Part shown: one piece after another, positions 12,341-22,026 of the stretch
Position numbering within the stretch: the stretch's first letter is position 1
Layout: every line of letters starts with the position of its first letter
Assembly (NCBI GenBank): GCA_009192285.1
Contig: WBVU01000003.1
Location: 3,813,973 to 3,877,972, forward strand
DNA length: 64,000 nucleotides
Source: Morchella semilibera
Taxonomy: Eukaryota > Ascomycota > Pezizomycetes > Pezizales > Morchellaceae
Direction: 5' to 3'
The notes under the pieces: model-generated
Told to the model about the DNA's origin: nothing
Databases searched by the model: none
The model's input: only the letters and a program-made list of their open reading frames with translations
Position numbers and translations under genes: made by a program

Positions 12341-14730
12341 ATGCGTTTCACTCTTTTCATCCCTCTATTTCTGGCCTTTGTGTCATTATCATCCCAGTCT
12401 TTACCTGCAGCTGGTTGGCCGAGCGTCGTCGAACGAAGACATGTACGACGACAGGAGTCCACGCTAGGATCATTACCAGCACCAACTCGAAATTCTACAA
12501 AACCTTCCTCTCCTTGTCAAGATCTTGCAAATTCATTTGCAAACCAAAGTAATAATGTTTTCCCCGAACCTTTCTCTAGATTAGTAGATAATATATATAT
12601 ACAAAGTGCTAACATAGAATTTAAAAAAAACCAGCTTCTCTTGTCCCAGCGACCACTGCTTATGATTGTCTGATCTCGGTGCCATTTAACGCCACACTTG
12701 GTGTATCCTTCATCCAAGAGTTCAAAAAATATATCCAGTTCCAATCTGATCTCGCATTTCTCGCTGATCCTCCAGAAACATCATGGATGAAGGATCAACC
12801 GGTTGATCTCTTGGGGGGACTTGATGAGATCTTGGTGACCGCTCAAACAGGCGGATATGCAAACCACTACGAGTTTGAGGCGGCGCTCAGGATTTTGATT
12901 CGAAGGGCACACAACGGTCACCTTATCTGGCAAAGTAATTGTCTGGAGGGCATAGTAGGTTTCATTAACGCTTTTGAGATGATAGCATTGGCCGATTCTC
13001 CAGACGATGTTACGCCTAAAATATATGGTATGTGTTCAAAGCTATTTCTCACTCCATCATCCACAAGATTATTGGCTAAGGTGTGTATATATGGTAGAAT
13101 ATGGGGATATTCTTGCCCAACTCCGTCCCAACACCAACACCACCCTTCCATACAACATCTCGGCAGTCTCGCACATTGACGGCATACCCGTTCATCAATA
13201 TCTCTCCGATTGGATCGAGGAGAATGATCGCCTCTATCGTGATCCCGACGCAAGATGGAATTCACTCTTCGTGCGGCGCGCTGGCGGGGGCTTTGCGCTC
13301 GGGATGTTCAACATAATCAGTAACCTCTATCTGGGCGACGGCTTTACAGTTTCCTTCGAAAACGGGACCAAAAGGGATATCCAATGGCAAGCTTTCGTTA
13401 ATGCTAACCTCACCGGAATCACCAATGGGGAGGATTTGTACAAGTATTGCATGACCCCACTGGCGGCAGCGACACCTACATCAAACTCGAATTCGAGCGC
13501 AACCCCCACAGCGTCTTCAACTCCGGCATCTCTCCCCCAGTTCGTAGAAGGGTATCCCAACCCCCCTCTCTATATTGCGGAAGACGGGAGCGTCAGCGTT
13601 TACAACCTTGGAGACACGGGTATCATCGCAATCCATACCTTTACCGACCTAACCAACACAGGCCGTATATTCCAGAATTTTGTAATAAAGGCGATCAGCG
13701 AACTCAAACGAATGGGTATTACCCGTGTGATTGTTGATCTCACTGGAAACGAGGGTGGCAGTCCCGCCCTGGGCTACGAAATGTTCAAGCAGTTTTTCCC
13801 CCAAGTTGATCCCTTCGCGGCCACAAACTTCCGTGCACATCCCGCTCTAAAGGTCCTTCTTGAGACCATCTCTGACCAGATTAACAACAACTCGGTCTCT
13901 CAAGACGACAGGGAGCTTTACAAGACACTCATCTATTCGTACTACTTCCAGGACGACATTGACGGCAAGCCCTACCAGAACTGGCAGGATCTTTACGGAC
14001 CCCTTGAGAACCATGGAGACACCTTTTCGAACTTCACAAGGTGGAACCTAAGGGACCCGAGGGCTTTTGCGTTTGGAAATTTTACCATAACGAATGGAGA
14101 TATGAAGAGGAACTCTACACTCCAATCTCCCTGGGCCGCTGAGGATATACTTATTGTAAAAAGGCCCCCCCCCAAGTACTTTATTCCCCTATTTTATGAT
14201 CGCAAAGACTAATAATACTCCAAAACTCAGCTCAGCGACGGAGCTTGTGCATCTACATGTGCATCATTCGTTGAAGAGATGAGGGGAGTTGGTGTTCGCA
14301 CTTTTGCCTATGGCGGCCGGCCGCAGGCAGGCCCAATGCAGGTGGTCGGCGGTTCTAGAGGGTAGGGAAGCGTCCTTATATATAGCTATTCCTAAACTAA
14401 TCAATGATATACAGAGGTCTTGTAGGTTTCTTTAGCACTATGGAGGTGTATTCCAGATACTTCGCAATCCAGGCCCACCCCGAGAAGGCTGCCGAGTGGA
14501 GCGAATTTCTTCCAGGACCCCTAAACATCCCGCCGTTCCCGGACGAGACTGTAGGCCGCGTCAATCTGAAGAATTCGTTCCGTCGGGGCAACCTCGATAC
14601 CCCGTTGGACTTCATCTACGATCCTGCAGACTTTAGAATCCAGTTTACAAAGGAGCATCTTAAGGATATCCGTAACCTCTGGGAGGACGCAATTGTCAGG
14701 GCGTGGCCGGAGACGTCGGAATATTATTAA
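12341..14730 (+). CDS. Secreted S41-family peptidase, five exons
   Basis: Exons: 12341-12548, 12635-13027, 13098-14155, 14231-14361 and 14415-14730. Introns of 86, 70, 75 and 53 nt keep the frame and most carry CTAAC or CTAAT branch sites. The 701-residue product starts with a signal peptide (MRFTLFIPLFLAFVSLSSQS) and a possible KEX2-type RR. It follows the order of fungal secreted S41 (ClpP/crotonase fold) proteins: a VPATTAYDCLISVPFNATL segment, an LLGGLDEI block, a YANHYEFE...HNGHL block around residues 160-180, VIVDLTGNEGGS, and the nucleophile region LSDGACASTCASF at residues 554-566, where Ser-561 is the likely catalytic serine. A Ser/Thr linker (TPTSNSNSSATPTASSTP) sits in the middle and there are many NxT/S sites. 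UstP of the ustiloxin RiPP cluster belongs to this type, but no UstY-like or precursor gene is visible nearby. An ordinary extracellular peptidase is the safer reading. Confidence 0.85.
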
Positions 14731-15280
14731 TTATTCTGTTCTTTTTTGCCCCATACTAATATACTCTAACGAATTTTCTATTATGGTTTTTTTTTTCTTG
14801 GTTCGGTTTAATTTTAATGCTATACATAATTAATTTATCAGTATAGATGTGCGCGTAGGGCTGGCTTAATGGGATACATGTATATATACATCATCAAAGT
14901 ACATGTGGCTAGGCTCACTAGAGGCGTGTAGACCTAGCGTATGAATCTATTTATCGAGTGACCCCGCGTGATCCAACCCTAACCCGGCGCCTAATTATTA
15001 TTTTGAGAACCACCCAGCAAAAAATATCCCTGCAACTAGTAGTTCTGACCAAAAGTGATGGTTGGCCTAAGGTTTCTATTCCCCAATACCCGCACCACGC
15101 GGGAAGTACTCTAAGTACATACATGCATGCATCTACCTGAGTAGAGTACTCTAGAGTACATGTATTCACACACATGATCCATATAAATCACCCTCCTCCC
15201 CTCCCTATGTAAGTATGTAGTTCCCCAACCAACATTAACTGGCAACATAAGAAGCACATACACTACACAAGGGTGTAACC
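14731..15280. other. Intergenic region
   Basis: AT-rich 3' region of the peptidase gene, then a stretch dense in GTACATGTA and TCTAGAGTAC palindromes (15130-15165). No gene seen. Confidence 0.45.
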
Positions 15281-15502
15281 ATGCCGCCGCATCTGCTAAG
15301 CCTACCGAACGAGATCCTCCTGCTGATCGCGGCAAACCTCGGCACGGGCGACCTCTGCGCGCTGGTGAGGGGGGGGAACAGGCGGCTGGCGGGGCTGCTG
15401 GCGCCGCTGCTGAGGGGGGAGGTGGATGCATACTTTGCGGCGTCGTGGGAGTTTGCGGTGGGGCATTTGGAGGCGGGTTGGGTTGGGTTGGGGGGGTTTT
15501 GA
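15281..15502 (+). pseudogene. F-box domain stub
   Basis: A 73-residue frame in GC-rich DNA unlike its AT-rich flanks. MPPHLLSLPNEILLLIAANL followed by GTGDLCALVRGGNRRLAGLL fits the fungal F-box (LPxEilxxIaxxLxxxDLxxLxrxnRrl), the segment that binds Skp1 in SCF ubiquitin ligases. Such proteins normally continue for hundreds of residues with ankyrin or leucine-rich repeats that pick the substrate. Here the frame runs into a TTGGGTTGGG tract and a G7 run and stops (WVGLGGF). I see no downstream exon with repeats. It is most likely the 5' remnant of a larger F-box gene, or a very short protein holding only the Skp1-binding part. The choice between pseudogene and short gene is open. Confidence 0.5.
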
Positions 15503-16980
15503 GTTGGGTGCATGTAGGTACATGTTCATGTATGTAGGTTAGAGCACTGTCTGTGTCTGTCTGTGTCTGTGTCTCTCCTAATTGCACTGCTGTCGGTGAA
15601 AGTGTGAAAGTGAGAGTCTCAATGAATGGGCTGAACGTGCACCGTGTCATATCATATCATATCGAATCGAATCGTATCATATTTACTATCACCATCGTCC
15701 ATAGAAGAGGAGGTAAGTAGAGCACATGTACCCTCCATTTATGCAAGCAGCCCAATCTGGCCGGAGATGGCGTTTTCGTGGGAAAGAAGCAAAGAAGAGA
15801 GGTGAATCACCGTAACATGTGGTTACTAACAATTTAACAGCCCTACGAGTTATTGCCCTTCGGGAGAGGTGAAAATCAGCCTTATGGATGTCTCAGGCCG
15901 GTTGACGGCCTAAGCGTTTTCTTAACACAACTTTATATCATAGCCTATAGCTCCTATATACCTATACGGGACTTCAATGGAATCTCCAGAGTCATGATGT
16001 GCGTAGAGCTAGAGATCGCCCAACGTTATATATAGTAGCTGTGGAATTGAAGTTGATTATGTAGTAGTAGCACAGCAATAGGCCGCCTTGTGGTATTTTG
16101 TCCGTGGGAGGGATGCACTTGCGGTGATGTAACCACCGAGTTCAGTATCTGCTATGATCCCACCGTGATTGTGATTCTGAGGGTCCCAAGTCGATCTGGT
16201 GGGGTTGAATGGTGCAATCAATTGCCACAAGATGTAGTACTTTGTATAATACTTCATGTAGGGAGGAGAGGTGTTGGGACACGATACATGTAGAATGCCA
16301 AGAAGTAACGCAGAAAACCCCCAGACCCAAAACATCTTCACTCACTCACTCCCACTCTCTTCTCTATTTTTCCAAGACTGTGACTTGCACCTACTCGACC
16401 TGATAAGGAGCTTTTTGTCGTCTTACTGTACTCGCTTGTATTGGAGGTATGGAGAGTACCTACTTATTTCAATATGCAAGGGCCCACTCGTTTAAATATA
16501 CTTATATGAGGGTATCTAACTACATACATCTACTAGATCACCACGCTTAACGGCCAAATCTCACCACCATCATCACAGAGGCTGTTGAAACTGCCAATTA
16601 TGGGAGTCTTCCCTAGTCTGGATCGAGAAATAAACCCTGCTCGACGTTAATCGTGATGACGATAAGGACCCCTGGGGCCCCCCATGGAGCCTTAATTAAT
16701 ATAAGAAGAAGCGCATTCCTCCCAATAGTAATCGATCAGCCCTACAAGCTAGAAAATGTTATGAATATTACGGGCCCAGGCTGTACAGGATGTTTGAGCT
16801 TCCGGTTAGGGTGTAGGATTGGGCTGCGTTTATGATATCTGCAGTGTGAGGAGGCTGTAATGATGTTAAAGTAAGCAGCATCATCTCACGTATTTTTGTC
16901 TACACCATATTCTCTCTTTTCTAAGCCTTCTTCACCTTGATAATAGTCATTGCGGCTGTTGACAACTCTCTTATATTCTC
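15503..16980. other. Intergenic region of about 1.5 kb
   Basis: No supported gene. A five-base repeat tract (ATATC/GAATC units) lies at about 15645-15685, and several TACATGTA-type palindromes are present. The last 100 bases are the promoter region of the patatin gene. Confidence 0.45.
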
Positions 16981-16988
16981 TATATAAA
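16981..16988 (+). promoter_or_regulatory. TATA box for the patatin gene
   Basis: TATATAAA about 155 bp before the ATG at 17143, followed by a CT-rich leader typical of fungal 5' regions. Confidence 0.45.
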
Positions 16989-17142
16989 CACACTCAGGTT
17001 CGAACATTTTTCCTTCTAGTCTACATTTCTTACAATTACAAAGATCTAAAACTATATCCTATCTATATCTCTTTCACACCATTACTACGCTCTTTTATTT
17101 TTATTTTTTCACTCCGCTCATTCCTTCCGACAAAAAAGAACA

Positions 17143-19227
17143 ATGTCCAGCTCCCAGCTACCCCCCCTGCGTCTCCTCTCTCTCGACGGCGGCGGCGTCC
17201 GCGGGCTCAGCTCCCTCCTCATCCTCCAAGACATCATGAACAACATCTCGACCGCCGAGAAACAACTGCATCAGCGCTCGCCCACCGATAACCGCCAGCT
17301 CAAGCCCTGCGACTACTTCGATCTGATCGGCGGCACCTCGACGGGTGGTATCATCGCCATCCTGCTCTCCCGCCTTCGTCTGGACGTGCCCACGTGCATC
17401 AAGATCTACACCTCGCTGGCCGAGCGGGTCTTCAAGAACGACCGCTCCATCAGCGTTCTCGGAATGAAGCTGCGGGCGGCGCGCACCCGGTTCTCCGGCA
17501 GCGTGCTGGAGAGCGCGATTAAAGACGTGCTGAAGGAGTATGGTTTCGACCCCGAGGAGAGGATGTATGATGAGACCCTCTCGCAAAGGGAGGTGATAGT
17601 CGCCGCGGGAGGGAGGGTCTCGACGGGGGATCTGCAGAAGTTGGAGGTGGTGGAGGGGGGGAGGGTCAGGGAAATTGTGGAGGTGAAGAAGACGAAGAAC
17701 CGAAATAGGGCGCCGAGTTCTTCACCAAAGAGGTCTTTGAAGGGGCGCCAGAATACTGGCCTGGGATTGCCTCAGCAACCAGAGCCAATTGTTCCAAAGA
17801 TAATTGAGCCTGATGCTTCTTCTTCTTCTTCTTCTACTGAAGTGGAGGAGGTAGAGGAGGAGGAAGAGCCCACACCAGCTGGCTGCCATGGACTCGTGGT
17901 TGCGGTTTATAAACACGCCGTGGGAGTTCCAAAGCTCTTTTTGACCTCTGATCCTAATGATCGCACGAAGATCTGGCAGGCACTCCGCGCTACCTCCGCA
18001 GCTCCCACTTTCTTCGAGGAGATCTCATTTGGCTGTCCAAAGATCACGTATATCGACGGCGGTCTTGGGTACAACTCTCCCTGCGTCGAGATCGACAACC
18101 AGGCAAAGTCGCTCTGGGAAGGCCGCTCCGTCGGATGCATCGTCAGCATCGGCACGGGACTCCAAACCATCCCCAGCGTCCAAAACAGCAACAGTTGGAT
18201 TCCTTCCTTCGGGCTGCGCGACGACCTCTCCCTTGCCGGCGCAATTGTGCAGATGGCCACCAGCACCACCCGCGTCGACAACGAGGTGCAGCGCATGTAT
18301 CGCGGCACAGAGACAGAGTACTACCGCTGGGACGTAGACACGGGCTTGGCCGACATCTCGCTCGAGCAGTGGATGCGCGAAGATGAGATGGCTAGCGCCT
18401 CGCGCCGCTATATGGAGGACCCGGACCAGAAGATTCGCTGCCAAAAGCTCGCAAACACGCTGGCCCGTCTCTCGGCCGGCCCAAAGGTCATCGAGTGCTC
18501 CGCCGGGCGCTTCACCGTCGGCCTCAAGCCCGACGACGACAACGATAACGGCGGGCTCGCTGCGCGTGACCCCGAAAACCCTACCGTCCCCTCCTGGCTC
18601 ATGGAGAACCTCGACCTACAGACCGGCTACCCGCCCAGCATGGCCTCCCCCGGGGCCGGGGAGGAGAACAAGCGCATGCCCGCCGTCGACAGCTCAACTG
18701 CCATACCCGTCAAGATCGACCTCGATGGTGATGGCCACCGCACCGAGGCACAAGTAATCACTTGCGTGCGCGCGGAGCATGCCTGCCTGCGCACCCTCAT
18801 TACACATGTCCCGCAGGGGCGCTACAGCGTCCGCTTCGTGGTATGCCTGCACGGGCAGCAGCAGGACCCCACGAGCCCACCGCGGGTGGCCGCCGACGTC
18901 TCCCCACCGGTAAACCTCATATTCTCGGCGGGAAGGCCGTATGATTCGCGGACGTTCGCGCGGCGCTATGTCGACCCCATCATCTCGGCGGACATTGGCA
19001 CGGTCGTGCTTGAGCCCGACGCGCTCAGAGTTAGGATCGATGAGGAATTGTGGCGCGCGAAGGAGGGTAAGGGGTGGTTCGAGGTCAGGGGCGATGGGGA
19101 GGTGAGTGTTGGGCTCGAGGGGGAGGTTGGCATCGTGGTGAATAAGGTGTTTGAGAGCGAGAGGAGACGGATCGGCGGGTGGAGCTTTGGGGGTGTGAGG
19201 TTGGTGCCCGTGAGGTGTGGGAGGTAA
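17143..19227 (+). CDS. Patatin-like phospholipase / acyl hydrolase
   Basis: An intronless frame of 694 residues, GC-rich compared with the surrounding DNA. It has all three patatin signatures: the oxyanion loop DGGGVRG at residues 15-21, the nucleophile elbow GTSTG at 64-68 (Ser-66), and the catalytic DGG with Asp-305. These give the Ser-Asp dyad that hydrolyses acyl esters of phospholipids or other lipids. Between elbow and Asp lies a low-complexity insert (residues about 180-250) with a Ser run and a Glu run. The roughly 390 residues after the DGG contain no repeat or NB-ARC domain that I can recognise, although fungal patatins often carry such partners in NLR-like proteins. There is no signal peptide, so a cytosolic enzyme is expected. 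The start is chosen for the ATG after a CT-rich leader and because the oxyanion loop follows closely. The lipid substrate cannot be told. Confidence 0.88.
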   Translation: MSSSQLPPLRLLSLDGGGVRGLSSLLILQDIMNNISTAEKQLHQRSPTDNRQLKPCDYFDLIGGTSTGGIIAILLSRLRLDVPTCIKIYTSLAERVFKNDRSISVLGMKLRAARTRFSGSVLESAIKDVLKEYGFDPEERMYDETLSQREVIVAAGGRVSTGDLQKLEVVEGGRVREIVEVKKTKNRNRAPSSSPKRSLKGRQNTGLGLPQQPEPIVPKIIEPDASSSSSSTEVEEVEEEEEPTPAGCHGLVVAVYKHAVGVPKLFLTSDPNDRTKIWQALRATSAAPTFFEEISFGCPKITYIDGGLGYNSPCVEIDNQAKSLWEGRSVGCIVSIGTGLQTIPSVQNSNSWIPSFGLRDDLSLAGAIVQMATSTTRVDNEVQRMYRGTETEYYRWDVDTGLADISLEQWMREDEMASASRRYMEDPDQKIRCQKLANTLARLSAGPKVIECSAGRFTVGLKPDDDNDNGGLAARDPENPTVPSWLMENLDLQTGYPPSMASPGAGEENKRMPAVDSSTAIPVKIDLDGDGHRTEAQVITCVRAEHACLRTLITHVPQGRYSVRFVVCLHGQQQDPTSPPRVAADVSPPVNLIFSAGRPYDSRTFARRYVDPIISADIGTVVLEPDALRVRIDEELWRAKEGKGWFEVRGDGEVSVGLEGEVGIVVNKVFESERRRIGGWSFGGVRLVPVRCGR

Positions 19228-20192
19228 AGTAGGGATTAGTTAGTTATTGTTTTTATTTCACTTTATTTTTTTACTTTTCCTTTTGGGTTATTGGTATGGC
19301 GTTGGAGTTTAGTTGTAGAAATGTGGGATCACTGGGTCGTTGGGTTTTATTTTTGTATCACTAGAATTTATTTATTGAAGTAGTTATAATGAATGACGTT
19401 ACATTAGATTGGATTTATTCCATGCCTATACCCGTATAGAGTGAGAGTAAAAGACTCCTGCTCTTCGTATGCGTGCTGATTACAGTACGTATACGAAAGA
19501 AAGGGATGGGTATATAGATGCGGTATGGTATTATTATTGTTGTTTTTATAACATGTACGGACTGATCCTAGGCATGGGGTAACAGAATTTATTTTTTCTC
19601 TCTCGGCACTGGCCGAGTGATAGCGTATGATGCGCACTCCGGAGTGTTACATACGTCGTGTATGCTCTAATCCATGTAGTGGCTGTGGCTGGCTCCTTGA
19701 TAACGCTCTCAAGTGGTGTTTAGCTACAGCCTGGTGCGGGGCTAAATACTCTGCCTTCTTTCTTTAAAGACCTGTGGCTCTCGAAGGGGGGGGGGGCGGG
19801 GGTCCTTTGACTGGACTTGACTGGATGTCTGTCCTTGTATTTGGCACCTTGTGGCCATCATCGTAAGTCTACATGTACTCTCTGTATGTATGTAGCGTAC
19901 TCGCCCGCTCAGCTGCTGCGGAGCATATGGGCTATCTTCACTGTCGCCCTGTTTGTGTCTACTTAGGTTGGTATGTTTCCACACGCACTCGGGTTTGGGT
20001 TTGGGTGTGGTACTACCCTTGGTTTCGTCTCTGTGTGTGTGTGTGGGGGGGGGGGGGGTTACGTGCTTGGGGTGTACGTAGCATACATACATACATTGCA
20101 ACATCAGTCCTCGTAGATGGTAGAGATTCAGGCCTGGAGTGCTGTAGCCAGCCAGTCAGCCAGAGAGCCACAGGCGCCACGGCTGGAGATAA
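19228..20192. other. Intergenic region before hairpin array A
   Basis: AT-rich 3' end of the patatin gene, then sequence with G runs (19787-19800, 20045-20058) and TACATGTA (19872). One bipartite motif lies at 19614. No gene seen. Confidence 0.45.
19614..19630 (+). repeat. Bipartite motif copy 4
   Basis: CGAGTGATA, then GCGT, then ATGA, followed by TGCGC. It faces copy 5 at 21772-21788, which continues with the same TGCGC; together they enclose hairpin array A. Confidence 0.55.
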
Positions 20193-20575
20193 AGCTCGGA
20201 GACCAGGAGAGGCCCTTAAAAAAAACTCCCATGCGGCGGAGGAGTCCTAACGCAAAAAAGGCCCCTCCCAGTCTCTGAGCCGAAGCTCAGAGACAAGGAG
20301 AGGCCCTTAAAAAAACTCCCCCACGGCGGAGGAGTCCTAACGCAAAAAAGGCCCCTCCTAGTCTCTGAGCCGAAGCTCAGAGACCAGGAGAGGCCCTTCT
20401 TCTACTCCCTCATGGCAGAGAGGAGTCCTAACGCAAAAAAGGCCCCTCCCAGTCTCTGAGCCGAAGCTCAGAGACCAGGAGAGGCCTTTAAACCCACCGG
20501 TGGTGGAGGAGTCCTAACGCAGAAAAGGCCCTCCTCGGCTCCGTATTAGGGAACGTTGGAGGGCCTGTTTCTGCG
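20193..20575 (-). repeat. Hairpin array A (minus strand)
   Basis: Read on the minus strand. The array opens with a leader hairpin (20575-20518) that starts CGCAGAAA and closes into TTTTCTGCG. Three near-identical large hairpins follow at 20486-20441, 20395-20350 and 20305-20260. Each has about 21 paired positions and a C(TTCG)G loop, and each is followed by TTTTTTGCGTTAGG. A half copy at 20215-20193 ends the array. Between the large hairpins sits a small hairpin with ACTCC and GGAGT arms. The TTTTTTGCG junctions recur every 86-91 nt. No coding potential. See arrays B and C for the same module. Confidence 0.85.
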
Positions 20576-20808
20576 CCCGGCTCTTCCATCCCCACTTTCT
20601 CTCAGGAGGAGAGAAGGGAAATGGAAAGCCAGGTAGGGCATCATCGCAGGCTCTACTCTTCTCCTACTCTATGGTAAAAAACCAAAGCGAGTGAGGATTG
20701 GAGTAGGGCCTGCTAGCCCTATCTTTTTCTCAGATGTGTATGAAGAGCAAAAAAAGGGGGGGGAGGGCAGGGTCTTATATAGCGGGGGGTTCTGAGGTGC
20801 CAAGGCAT

Positions 20809-21097
20809 GGCGGGGAAAAAGTTTCTTGGGGCGAGGGGCGGGGAGTTTTTCTTTTTGGCCAAGGAGAAGAAGATTGGTGTGGTTTTTCGCCGACGTTGGC
20901 GGCGGTGGGTTTTCTTTTTGGCCAAGAAGAAGAAGATTTGGTGTGGTTTTTCGCCGACGTTGGCGGTGGGTAGTAGGAATGTGTGTGGGCTTGGCTAGAT
21001 GTGGCGGGGAAAAAGTTCTTGGGGCGAGGGTTTTCTTTTTGGCCAAGAAGAAGAAGATTTGTGTGGTTTTTCGCCGACGTTGGCGGCGGTGGGGGAG
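20809..21097 (+). repeat. Tandem repeat with TTTTTGGCCAAG and CGCCGACGTTGGCG
   Basis: Three copies (from about 20845, 20910 and 21031) of a 60-65 bp unit: TTTTCTTTTTGGCCAAGAAG, a GA-rich part, GTGGTTTTTCGCCGACGTTGGCG. Each unit contains two short palindromes, TTGGCCAA and CGCCGACGTTGGCG. A longer unit starting GGCGGGGAAAAAGTT and containing CTTGGGGCGAGGG occurs at 20809 and 21003, so repeats are nested. The open frames here are by-products of the repeat. Confidence 0.8.
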
Positions 21098-21771
21098 GGG
21101 GCGGTGGGTAGTAGGACTTGGCTAGACAGATAGACGTAGGCGGTAGAGAGAGTCCTGTGCGGGCTGGAGGGGCGCACACTCGTGTAGAGAGAGTTGCCTG
21201 TGTGGTCTACAGTTTCAATTGAGGAACCGGGGGCAGCTTTGGCTTGTTGGCGTCTCATGCAAATGCCTCAAAGCTTCTCTTAGTAGAGAGAGGTAAAGTA
21301 TAATCTCTCACTATAAGTTATAGAGTACGCTGGGACTAAAGATTGGTGGGCGCTTACCCATATCCTAAGAACCCCCGCGAAAAGTCGACAGATGGGTGAT
21401 CATTGACCCTTTTTTTGTTTAATTCATTACTCGTATAATCATCATTGACTATCCAGGTGGGGGGGGGGGGTGTCTGGGCGGCCAGAGAAGTTGTCTATAT
21501 CCTTTCTTTGTATTGTAAATTACATATATTCTTCTAACCGCCCCATGAATGGTATCGACGGAGTTGCTCTGTCAAGCTGAGGGGGACACGAAGTATGATT
21601 GGTAGAGAAGCCACCTAAACTATTGACCTTCCCCGTTCCACGTTAACTGTCCGAGTGATGGTGGTGTCTGGGCGGCCAGGCAAACCGCCCATCTCAAAGT
21701 CTGAATTAGTAAACTACTACGTGCAGCTGAGGGTTCCGTGGGAGCAATACTACAGCGCTATATAGGGCGCA

Positions 21772-21788
21772 TCACAGGTTATCACTCG
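21772..21788 (-). repeat. Bipartite motif copy 5
   Basis: On the minus strand CGAGTGATA, then ACCT, then GTGA, followed by TGCGC as in copy 4. The two copies point toward each other 2.2 kb apart. Confidence 0.55.
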
Positions 21789-21831
21789 GTCAATTTAGCT
21801 CGTGCCAAGGCTTAGGGCCCAGCATACATGT

Positions 21832-22026
21832 ATGTACTACTACTACTACGGGTGGGACTTAGTCTCGTGCCCATCCCCTATTTTGGTGTGGTTGGAGATG
21901 TAGTATTTTTTATGTATTAGTCCAAACCCTAACTAACCCTAACTAACCTTCCGGTATTGAGCACACCACATAAAGAAATACCGATCGGGTCTGGGAACGA
22001 GACTTACCCCTACACCCGTAGTACAT
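21832..22026. mobile_element. Fold-back (MITE-like) element, about 195 bp
   Basis: The ends are inverted repeats of about 40 bp: ATGTACTAC with extra TAC triplets and GGGTGGGACTTAGTCTCGT on the left, and the complement of ATGTACTACGGGTGTAGGGG TAAGTCTCGTTCCC on the right. The inside is AT-rich with two CCTAACTAAC repeats and no coding capacity. The ATGTACTAC...GTAAGTCTC end is shared with the hairpin at 52884-52978, which suggests one family. No target duplication is clear. Confidence 0.55.

Noticed and set aside
19614-19630. C/D snoRNA boxes as explanation of the GAGTGATA-N4-RTGA motif
   Set aside because: GTGATA only loosely resembles a C box (RUGAUGA), RTGA is not CUGA, and four bases are too few to hold a guide.
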